In this document: in pieces, positions 55,579-64,000 of the stretch | How positions within the stretch are numbered: position 1 is the first letter of the stretch | How the letters are laid out: the number at the start of each line of letters is the position of its first letter | Assembly: GCA_029237695.1 (NCBI GenBank) | Contig: CM055278.1 | Span: forward strand, 77,769,817 to 77,833,816 | Length of the DNA stretch: 64,000 nucleotides | Reading direction: 5' to 3' | DNA from: Conchocele bisecta | Taxonomy: Eukaryota > Mollusca > Bivalvia > Lucinida > Thyasiridae | Notes under the pieces: generated by a model | Seen by the model: only the letters and a program-made list of their open reading frames with translations | Databases searched by the model: none | Told to the model about the DNA's origin: nothing | Made by a program: the position numbers and the translations under genes

Positions 55579-56258
55579 CTACAGGGGTATTGCCTTTATC
55601 CTTGGATGCTGCATCCTTCTGTTCTTCTTCATCTTGTTGGACGACTGAATCAAGGATTGTCGTCTTCTTGGTATCGGTCGATGCTCGACAGTAATGTTTT
55701 CAACTTCGTCGTCTCCGGTATCATCTAGCTCTACCGGCAATAGAAGATTTCTGTGTAGCGTCTTTTCCACACCTTTCGATGACTTAACCTTGAACACTGG
55801 TATATCAGGTCTTGGTTGCTCCATGACTCTTATATATCTTGCTCAAACGTGTCAGCGATCTTGTGCTTGCCTTCGTACACCAGGATTTTTACCAGAACTT
55901 TGTCTCCAACAGATCTCTGAAGCTTTCGCTTTCTTGTCATATTGTCCTTTCTGTTTTCTTTGAGATTCCTCTGTATGTTTCTTCACTATTTGCTGAGTGG
56001 TTGCCATTCTATCTTTCAGATCATCGACGTAATCTCTGGTCGTCTTTGGAGTTCGCGTTTCCACCAAAGTGGAATCAAATACAGCGTCAATGGGTAACTT
56101 GGGTTTTCTGCCAACATCAATTCGAATGGAGATACTTTTGTAGTTTCGTGGGCCGTGCAATTATATGCATACACCAATGATGGCAAGTACTTCTTCCAGT
56201 CAAGTTTCTGTGAGTTTTCCAATGTACCTAACATGTTTAATAGGGTTCTATTGTACAT
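55579..56258 (-). pseudogene. Integrase C-terminal region of the gypsy fragment, in three frames
   Basis: Reading order: 56258-56016 ('DWKKYLPSLVYAYNCT', the usual W-x-x-x-L-x-x-x-x-YAYN), 56160-55852 with a basic coiled segment ('KQKGQYDKKAK') and 55824-55579 ('VEKTLHRNLLLPV', the usual RNLLLP-type motif that follows the GPY/F module). Frames change between pieces. Confidence 0.75.
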
Positions 56259-57107
56259 TTTCGTTTGCCCATTCCCATTGGATGGTAGGCCGTAGTTCTT
56301 GTCTTTGTGATTCCTGATATCTGGCAGAGTTCCTTAATAATTCCTGATTCAAAATTTGCTCCTTGGTCGCTATGTAGTTTTGTAGGATTACCGTAATTGA
56401 GGATGAAATTGTTGTATATGGCTTCAGCGGTTGTTCTAGCTGTTTGGTTTTTCGTTGGTATCGCGGGCGCATACTTTGTAAAATGATCCGTAATCACGAG
56501 TACATTTCCAAATCCTCCTTTTGAAGTTTCCAATGTGAGATAGTCTACACAAACAAGTTCAAGCGGATACGTAGTTTCAATGTTAACGAGTTGTGTCCGA
56601 ATGTTGGTGGAGGTCTTCCTTCTTAAACAGCGATCACATGTCGAAATCCACCTATCTACGTCCGCAGTCATCCCAGGCCAAAAGAAACGTTGGCGTAGCA
56701 ATGAACAATGACAGTGTTCTATCTCGACCATGATGACCAATGTCATCATGGAGTCCTTCTAGTACCCTTCTCCTGTAACAGTCCGGTAACACTAACTGGT
56801 TAACGAGTTCATCTCTGTTCTTCACCTCTCTATACAGAACTCCGCGGATTACTTTCAAGCTCGAAAAGTTCTTCCACATGTTGTTGTCGTCTCTGGTTCT
56901 CAATGTATGATTAGGTATACGTCGATCTATAACCGCACGTATCCAATTCCCAATGATCGGATCCTCTCTTTGGCTTCGTCTTATCTCTGCAAGTTCCACT
57001 TGTGCCATTGTCTGGCCGGGTGTCTCTGTCGCTTCAATTATGTTTATTCCTGCACATGGTAATATGTGTATGTATGGTCCTGATGTGCAATGGCATATAG
57101 CCTTCAC
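56237..57107 (-). pseudogene. Integrase zinc-binding domain and catalytic core of the gypsy fragment
   Basis: 57107-56652 carries the linker and 'HHGRDRTLSL' of the HHCC zinc finger; its second half ('CDRCLRR') lies in the next frame at 56749-56237, as does the core with the first two catalytic Asp in 'CVDYLTLE' and 'SDQGANFES'. The position expected to hold the catalytic Glu falls at a one-base frameshift and its codon appears to read Lys. Integration activity is therefore lost twice over. Confidence 0.82.
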
Positions 57108-57139
57108 AGTCTGTCTTCTATCTTAGCTCTCTCTTCGGT

Positions 57140-57640
57140 CATCCTTTCATGCGGGTATCTTGACATTCCGTCCGCATCGGTATTCTTAAACTCTGGTCTA
57201 TATATAATGTCAAAATTGAAGTGACCCAGAGCTGACGCCCAGCGTTGCCCTGTCGCATCAAGTTTTGCGCTTGTAAGTACATAGGTTAACGAACGGATTG
57301 TTATCCGTTAGTACTACAAAATGTGTTCCCATCAGATAGTCTGAGAACTTCTCAGTTACTTCCCATTTTAATGAGAGAAACTCAAGATTATAGGCCGAGT
57401 AGTTCTTTTCAGACTTGGAAAGACATCTAGAGGCGTAGGATACTACTCTCTTCTGGTCATCTTGTATGTTATACAATACTGTTCCGAATCCTTTGGTGTT
57501 AGCATCGATATGGAGTTCAAAAGGTTCTTGAAAATCTGGGTACGCAAGTATAGGATCGGTGGTGAAGTGTTCCTTCAATTTTCTGAATGCCGACTCTTCT
57601 TGCTCCGTCCATCTCCATTCTTTTTGTTTTTCATAGAACG
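57140..57640 (-). pseudogene. RNase H domain of the gypsy fragment, truncated at its 5' side
   Basis: 57578-57258 starts with 'FTTDPILAYPDFQEPFELH' and 'DANTKGFGTVL' (the catalytic Asp of D-A-S/N), then 'SASRCLSK'-type sequence (here YASRCLSKSEKNYS) and 'TDNNPF'. It frameshifts after that and the remainder ('DADGMSRYP') reads in another frame to about 57140. Upstream of 57630 no reverse transcriptase follows. Confidence 0.82.
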
Positions 57641-57676
57641 CCTATATTCTCGTGAATAGTTACAGGCGTTCTATAA
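57636..57676. other. Small inverted repeat at the gypsy breakpoint
   Basis: 'atagaacgcct' and 'aggcgttctat' are 11-bp inverted repeats separated by about 18 bases, right where homology to the element ends. Confidence 0.7.
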
Positions 57677-57679
57677 TTA

Positions 57680-59352
57680 CAATCGGTCGATGGGCCGAAT
57701 GGGGTTCGCTGCGGGAAACTTCGTAACATGAAAGTGTGCCAATACCAACAAGCTATATGTTAGTTCAATATTGAAACATGCTAACACCTGTAAACATTGA
57801 TAGGTTATATTAAAATAATAATACGCATGTAATTTGCAAAAAAAATAGCTTCCCAATGAAATTTAGTTTAAATAGATTATCCCGTATGGAGCCTCATTTA
57901 GAACGTCTGGTACATAAAGAGTCAATATTTGAACCTTTTTACTAAACGCCATAGTGTCATGTGTCCAATTTATTGGATACAGGACACTTTTTTTTAATGT
58001 AATATACCAACGAATAACAAATTTATGTTTAAAAAGTCAGCTATTTGTTGTTAAATGCGATTTTATTTTCATTGTGACGTCATACTATATTTCGTGTCCT
58101 GCCATTACACGTACTGTTTAAGACATCTTGAAATTATTGCTGTCTTCATTGTTGATAAGCTCTAAATACGGAAATACAGATACTCATTGTGTACTCGACG
58201 ATTTGTGGAGGGGATTTGTGAATGCTACAGACGTACATTTCTGCAAATTTGCTAAAGTTGAGAGGACAATACGGCGACAGCCAAGACGCATCAATAATTG
58301 ACCTACATTTTACATAAGTCTACTAGGCTACCAGACACGAAACATTCATTTCAGGTAAGAATTATTTCTTTATTACTGTTGACCAATATTTGAATCGTGC
58401 TGACTTCGACAGCACTTTTAACCCAGGGCTACTAAAATAATTCCATTGTATTCAATCTAACATGAATTCAAGTGTGTGGGGGATATTCAACATTGCCTGT
58501 GCATGTGCCGAGTCATTGGTTTTCGCGACCAATGTTGTTTCCACAATTGTTGTTTAAATAGCTAATTTCTAATTTATGGTGCATCTCGGACTCTGTGTGT
58601 TTGTGGCACCTCGATGCTTGTAGATTCACTTTGAATATATGTTTTCAGTCCAACAAGTCAATTCATTATATATTTAGGCTATTATCTGCTATCTATTCAA
58701 TATTGTCTATATAGGCTTTTAGCCACTTAAAAAAGACACTACTTTCATTCCCCCCCCCCCACCACTGCATGCATTTACACAGCGGTGACTTTTCCCCGAA
58801 ATATCATGAATATAGGCCGGTGCAGTATTTCTATTAAGTAAGTGTACCCGGCTTCGCACCGTGTATGTGGCTTTGCACACACCAATATTTTACATGTTGT
58901 TTTCTTAAGACAAGTGTTTTCAGAAAGGCATGTGTTTACACGATTTCGAAAACTATAACAACAGTGACCAAACAAGTACAAAAATTGAAGTGCAGTATTT
59001 GTATTAAGTATTTGTATTGCAGTGGGTGGGCTTCCTAAAATTTATTTGTACCCATGGTACCCATGTTTGGTCTGGGGTGGTGATGAGGGACTTCTTTGCT
59101 TCATTGGTGGTGACCTCACAAAATATGGGCGGGGTGGAGACTGTATGTTTGTTGGGATTACAATCGTGTCTGTTAATAATAACACAATCAGCACAGTTCA
59201 CAAGCGCGTAATTCTCAAATCTTGTCAATTTGTACTTTACTATACATTGCATCTGAATTAAAATAGTTTAACATTGACATTAAACTTATTCTGCAATAAT
59301 TTGCCTTTTGTTGTCAAAAATACTGACGTTAATTGTGTCCCGCGAAATCGAA
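57680..59352. other. No gene recognised
   Basis: AT-rich spacer with a C run at about 58751-58760. No exon or repeat identified. Confidence 0.45.
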
Positions 59353-60115
59353 TCATTACCGTTACGCTGAAAAAATATGTAAAATCAGAGTAACCTCCCT
59401 TTCCTACTCTCAGCTACTAATGCAATGAACACTGTTTATGGGCGCCCGATTTATAAATAAACACGGTGGTAACACAACTTAAGTCATTGCCGAGAACGAG
59501 ACCAGTCTGTATTCGGAATTTTAAGGTTACACATTACATGCATCATTACCGTTCACGGTTTAGACACGTCCATATGTATGTAGGTCGACTCAAACCAAAA
59601 TTGGTAGATAGACACACTTACAACGTTGTCTTTGCATATTCTACCTTCATGATGCGTTGTATACAGAGGGGTGAAAAATGGGAGTTTTTAAAAGAAAATC
59701 ATCATTACCGTTACGGTCATTTCCGTTACAAAATTGTGTAACGGTAATGACGATCGTGTAACGGCAATGATAAATTACCATACTAACCAGTCAGTTGATG
59801 CCTGAATTAGATATAAACCAGGTCCCATCAGTTGTCGGTCAGTAATGGCACATTTATTCAGACCTACAACATTTATATATCAGGATTTAATTAGTAAAAG
59901 CTCTGAAACAACAAAAAACAGACACATCTTGCAAGGAGTGTGGGTTTCTATTGGCAATCAACATTAAAAGTAAACACTAACCTTGAAGTTTATATTTGTA
60001 CAGCATATTCAAAGTATAAATATGTTTGTTATTATATGCTGTATTAGTATTTTAAATAAATGGAAAGTCATTACCGTTACGTTTTGTCATTACCGTTACA
60101 TAATCATTGCCGTTA
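59353..60115. repeat. Cluster of the motif TCATTACCGTTAC in both orientations
   Basis: 'cattaccgttac' or a one-base variant appears at about 59356, 59545, 59703, 60070, 60088 and 60105 on the plus strand, and 'gtaacggtaatga' or 'gtaacggcaatga' at about 59738 and 59757 on the other. Copies near 59700-59770 form a hairpin-like inverted set. The rest of the segment is unique and non-coding. Confidence 0.75.
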
Positions 60116-60745
60116 CGCCCATAGTTTTTGGAGGCTGTGCTATTAATAAATGTAGCTTTATAACGATGTTTGGTACATGTGGTAAAACACGGCATTCTGT
60201 TAGTTGCCAAGCTATTTTGTTTTGCTTAACTTTACTGATTCATATTAAATACATGTTGTTGGGTTACCATAAATGAGAAATTCCACGACTTGCTACTAAA
60301 TTTCTCTGTTTCGCACTAATACAATTAGCTTACCATATTCTTAACACTTTTCTAAATAGATGCCCCTTCAGTTGATGTTTTATGCCGTTGAAAAGAAAAA
60401 AATGTAAATGTAAAGCTATATTTACGTCATGTAAATGTACGTAAAGGAAATTACATTTCTGAGACCACTGGTCCCTTGAAGTGGAAATAAAATTAAAAAA
60501 ATGACGAGAACAATTGGCTATATTATTATAAATGTAACAACTGGACTGTCACCCAATGGAATTAACACAGTTTAATGAATTATTGGTTCTACATCGAAAC
60601 TAGAAAAACGACACCAATATGTACATAAAATATAGAATCACTGATGTCTCATTATTATTGAACCATGTTATTGTAGTTGTGAACAATAACTCTTACAATC
60701 TACTCCTGTGCCGTCTGTAGCAGAGTTTCTATTCCATTCATACAT
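60116..60745. other. No gene recognised
   Basis: AT-rich spacer, nothing seen. Confidence 0.45.
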
Positions 60746-61150
60746 GTAGGCTTCCTCTACATAATAGCTAATCAGATCGGATTTACACTTTAGTTGTTAA
60801 TTGTGACACAATTTGTATATTTTCCATCTGAAAAAAAATATTATGAAAGTAATACGTATGGATCACGATTTGCCTGGTTTGGCCCTCAGGTACGTTTTCA
60901 TCTTTCGCTCTTTCTGTTACCTGGCAGTTGAATTGGGTTATTGCCCATTATAGAAGTAGTAAGATTATTACTGATCCTACTGCTTTTGGGAGGGGCCATG
61001 TGATTCTGGTGTGGCGAGGATCTGGCATCAGATCAGGATCATCCTGATTTCAGGGCTGAGTATATAGTTCTTTTATTGTAAATATTCATTTCTGATTTTA
61101 GGATTTTCCCCCCATTTGTACATGTACTTGAACATGTACTTGTACAGGTA
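60746..61150 (+). repeat. Tandem segmental duplication, copy 1
   Basis: 'gtaggcttcctctacataat' to 'tttgtacatgtacttg' is repeated 501 bp downstream with scattered substitutions. Confidence 0.9.
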
Positions 61151-61169
61151 ATATATGGGATTTATTACT

Positions 61170-61246
61170 AAACCCATTGACCCGGCCTTAAATGACTGCA
61201 TCTGTTGATAGGCCGTTAGTCCCCAACAAACAAATAAATGATATAC
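61170..61246 (-). repeat. SINE-like dispersed repeat, inverse of 657-770
   Basis: 'cccggcctta', 'gttgataggccgtta' and 'caacaaacaaataaatg' are the complement of the segment at about 702-755. It lies between the two copies of the 501-bp duplication. Confidence 0.6.
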
Positions 61247-61715
61247 GTAGGCTTCCTCTACAGAATAGCTAATCAGATCTGATTTACACTTTAGTTGTTA
61301 ATTGTGACCTAATTTGTATATTTTCCATCTGAAAAAAAAATATTATAAAAGTAATACAAAACTTTACGTGGGTGGTGGTCGAGAGAACGAGACGACGTAA
61401 ATTAACGGTAGTAGTTCCTCTATATAGGAATCACTATTTGCCTGGTTTGACCCTTCAGTACATTTTCATCTTTGGCTCTTTTGTTACCTGGGAGTTGAAT
61501 TGGGTTATTGCCCATTATAAAAGTAGTGAGATTATTACTTATCCTACTGCTTTTGGGAGGGGCCAAGTGATTCTGGTGTAGCGAGGACCTAGTATCAGAC
61601 CAGGATTATTCTGATTTCAGCGCTGAATATATAGTTTTGTTATTGTAAATATTCAGTTCTGATTTTGGGATTTTCCCCCCATTTGTACATGTACGTGAAA
61701 ATATACATGTACTTT
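61247..61715 (+). repeat. Tandem segmental duplication, copy 2
   Basis: Matches 60746-61150 in order ('ttacactttagttgttaatt', 'gggttattgcccattata', 'gcttttgggaggggcca'), with an extra block of about 60 bp near 61358-61420. Confidence 0.9.
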
Positions 61716-61864
61716 TTCTTTTTATATGAAACGTGAATTTTGTCACTGATATCAGGGGCGATAACTGTGTTTCCATTAAACGTTAATGGAAACTATATTA
61801 TGTCTGCTTAGTTTTGTTATGTGTACTATGATCGTACTTTATAATGTGTCAATAAAAATATTTG

Positions 61865-62085
61865 TTCGGGTGACACATTTAATTGGTATAAATAATTTAA
61901 AAATGTCATGTCTCATTTGCATATCAAAATAGCCTGATACCACCGCGAGTCACTATCAGTAAAATCAATATTACTAAATGATTATATGTGCATAGTGGGC
62001 ATGCACTCGTAATTTTTAAAACTGGCGGAATACATGTACCGCAGTTACACAATTATACACTTATTTAATTCTTATAGGCAAACTG
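61865..62085 (-). repeat. Dispersed repeat D, inverted partner of 19968-20165
   Basis: 'ctcatttgcatat', 'cgcgagtcactatc', 'agtgggcatgcactcg' and 'attatacacttatttaattc' are complements of the 20-kb copy. Confidence 0.8.
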
Positions 62086-62094
62086 TTATGCCTA

Positions 62095-62267
62095 CTAGAT
62101 GGGACCACAGGTTGAAGTACATTGTAACGGACCGAGGTCTATAAATACATTAAATATGCCTAAAAGCGTCCATAAACGAAAAAAAAAAAGCTAAACAAAT
62201 TGTGTTACTCCCTCTATAACACACACATATATACCTCGGTCCGTTACTTCAACCTGTGGATGGGACC
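62095..62267. mobile_element. Family E snapback element, copy 1
   Basis: Outer arms 'gggaccacaggttgaagta' and 'tacttcaacctgtggatggg', then 'gtaacggaccgaggt' and 'acctcggtccgttac'. Related to 63275-63484. Confidence 0.8.
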
Positions 62268-62595
62268 CCAATTTTAGCTGCTACATTTAATTTGCGATCC
62301 AGATCTCTTATTCACTATTCTGCAGAAGAAGACTATGAATGGAAACGTAACTCTGCTACGGACAGTACGGTTGTAGATTTCAAGAGTTACTGTTCACAAC
62401 TATGAACAATGTGGCTTACTCGCTTACCACATTTATCCAATGTATAAATTGGATGGGATGGGTGGGATGTAGTTCTCTAAGCACTGTTTCATGTTGGGAA
62501 GTTGCGGAGTCATTTGCTGAGTAATGGTTAATACTGGTAAGAAATTCAATAAAAGGCTAACCATGTACATAATAGTGTTTGATTGTTTGTTTCAG

Positions 62596-62905
62596 GGAAG
62601 CGGTCTACAGATCTTAGCCATCTGGATTATTCGTCGAGCCTCTTCAACTTCACCCTGCAGTCGAGGCAGACACCAGCAGGGCTATTGAGATAGTATATGG
62701 GCGGTTTCAGAAGAAGCAGATAAGGCGGAAATTGTTTCTCATTCTGCTGTTGAAGGACAAAGGCCACTACTCCACCTGGGCAACAAGTTGCCAAACACTC
62801 GCGAAATGGGAACTGATCCAGTTCCTGACCTACACGAAGCAAAATATAGTGTCGCCATGACAGACTGTCATCATCTTAAGATCAGCGACATCTGAAAATA
62901 TAACG
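62596..62905 (+). other. GC-richer block, possible exon or 3' UTR
   Basis: After 'ttgtttgtttcag' at 62595 the base composition rises and all three plus frames are partly open (one includes 'LLHLGNKLPNTREMGTD', another 'KLFLILLLKDKGHYSTW'). None gives a recognisable domain and stops end each within about 90 codons. It could be a terminal exon whose partners I cannot see, or a pseudogene fragment. Confidence 0.25.
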
Positions 62906-63259
62906 ATCGAGGAAGAGCTTGAGAAAGACAAGTTCAGTTACACAAAATTAACCATTTAAGTACCATCCATGCCAGTGGCAGTGTTTGTGTGGTTCTTAAC
63001 TCTGATTTCTGCTCTAATCATCTAATCAACCTGTTGAAAGGATGTGTCGTGAAGACATGTTACTTCTTGTGTTGATGGAATTGAGAATGAATCTTATTCA
63101 CACAAATCTGACTTGTGCAGTTTAAGATTTGTCAATATTTTTTGAATCGGTGACTTATTCTTGTGGTGGACAGAATGGCATTTGTACATTTCTGATTATG
63201 TGACACTCGAAGAACTAGATATTGAAATGGTCAGAAATATATTTACTATGCTTTTACAC

Positions 63260-63703
63260 ATATGTGGCTGTGACCTCAGTTTGAAGTAACGGACCATGGC
63301 CTATAAATACATTAAATACACCTAAGAGCATCAATAAATGAGAGAAAAATATGCTAAACAAAATGTATTTACTCCATGTGTGATATATGGGAGTAAATAA
63401 TTTGTTTAGCCTATTTTATTTTACTTATTGATGCTTTTAGGTATATTTAATGTATTTATAGGTATTGGTCCGTTACTTTAACCGGTGGCTGTGACTGGAG
63501 AATGTGGTTTATGGGATTTGTGACCAGTCTAGCTCCAGATCAAATAGTACACTCCTGTAGCCTGATAATGATGTGGCTTGTTAGAAGCATGATGGAGATT
63601 TCATTGATGCAATGGTGAACAGTGCAGATCCTGTGCGGATATGTGTATCTACACTGGTCGCAAATCCCATAAGCCCCATTTCTCCAGTCACAGACACATA
63701 TTT
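63260..63703. mobile_element. Family C palindromic element, copy 3, hosting a nested element
   Basis: The left part resumes at 63485 as 'gtggctgtgactggagaat', and the right arm is 'ctccagtcacagacacatat' at about 63682. Between lie 'tttatgggatttgtgacc' and its counterpart 'gcaaatcccataag'. Larger than the 14050 copy because of the insertion at 63275-63484. Confidence 0.75.
63275..63484. mobile_element. Family E snapback element, copy 2, nested with an 11-bp direct flank
   Basis: 'gaagtaacggaccatggcc' pairs with 'attggtccgttactttaac', and 'ataaatacattaaata' with 'tatttaatgtatttat'. GTGGCTGTGAC flanks both sides (63264-63274 and 63485-63495) and occurs once in the uninterrupted host family, so it is a target duplication or its larger part. 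Confidence 0.8.
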
Positions 63704-64000
63704 GAGCAAATTTAAAAATCCTGCCGCCAACCTAGAGTGATTAGCATTTAAGGTATTGCATTCAATCTTTGATTCATAAATTTCTGTTTAACGTCCACAG
63801 TCTATAAAGTCTATATTTGGTTGGTTTCACATTGTTTCAGATATCTTCGCAATAAAGGATTTTACTTGAAACATCCAGAATAGACCAAAGACAAACTTTG
63901 TAGACTTTCGAAGGGAAACGAAAATTTACGAATTAATGATGTATTTTTGTGCTATTATCATGATTATAATTGAAATCAATGCCCAATGGTCAAACAAATT
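63704..64000. other. No gene recognised
   Basis: AT-rich end of the window, nothing seen. Confidence 0.4.

Larger units (their letters stand above)
55028..57640 (-). mobile_element. 5'-truncated Ty3/gypsy-type retrotransposon fragment
   Basis: On the minus strand the order is RNase H, zinc-binding domain, integrase and an acidic, proline-rich C-terminal part, the Ty3/gypsy (Metaviridae-like) order. Reverse transcriptase, protease, gag and a 5' LTR are absent because the copy begins at about 57630. Pieces lie in several frames, so at least four to five frameshifts separate them. No LTR pair is visible. The copy is non-functional. Confidence 0.85.

Noticed and set aside
54750..57640. Complete LTR retrotransposon with LTRs
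   Set aside because: No matching terminal repeats were found on either side; the duplication at 54750-54950 is tandem and too short to be an LTR pair.

Overview
The window is eukaryotic, AT-rich and dominated by repeats. Small exons with GT-AG borders and very long introns, many palindromic MITE-like elements, LINE and Ty3/gypsy remnants and large minisatellite arrays are what is seen. The repeat types (including the AGGTCA-bearing and TATGCCCCCG-type satellites) resemble what I remember from bivalve mollusc genomes, so a bivalve is my inference. No bacterial-style operon, CRISPR array or convincing tRNA/rRNA gene was found. Most open frames over 60 codons are chance frames or reading frames through tandem repeats.

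Genes. The best-supported gene is on the + strand: four coding exons at 6386-6669, 9836-9982, 13755-13949 and 22953-23194. All three introns are phase 1 and the four pieces join without a frame conflict. It encodes the C-terminal part of a secreted, N-glycosylated, cysteine-rich protein that begins here with an Ig-like exon and ends with a peritrophin-A/CBM14-like chitin-binding module, a stop codon and a polyadenylation signal. Its 5' exons are not recognised. A second gene may start on the - strand at 1066-923 (a short cytoplasmic tail plus one membrane helix, ending at a GTGAGT donor) and run off the left edge. Two further candidate exons (48380-48527 and around 62596-62905) are weak.

Layout. 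1-1542: possible first exon and a SINE-like repeat. 1543-4289: a 38-bp minisatellite, then a 172-bp satellite interrupted by a TIR element carrying a 92-nt poly-G tract. 6.3-23.3 kb: the chitin-binding gene, its introns filled with a decayed LINE and at least four families of palindromic elements, several nested. 23.5-25.0 kb: a palindromic element filled with satellite. 25121-29472: a foldback-type element with about 300-bp terminal inverted repeats made of a roughly 21-bp tandem repeat, its right arm split by a nested 2.2-kb element. 29.5-42 kb: hairpin elements and 20-bp, 55-bp and 150-bp tandem arrays. 42.2-48.1 kb: a 40-bp minisatellite in two blocks around a decayed protein-coding repeat whose 3' tail has been amplified together with the array. 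49-54.5 kb: more satellites, a palindromic element and a piggyBac-like MITE with TTAA borders. 55.0-57.6 kb: a 5'-truncated, frameshifted Ty3/gypsy pol fragment on the - strand. 57.6-64 kb: mostly non-coding, with a 501-bp tandem duplication, a cluster of a 13-bp motif and nested snapback elements.

The genes do not form a visible pathway. The window mainly shows how inverted-repeat elements and minisatellites expand inside and between genes. Two array interiors (about 2140-2640 and 46240-47745) look like low-quality consensus rather than biology.
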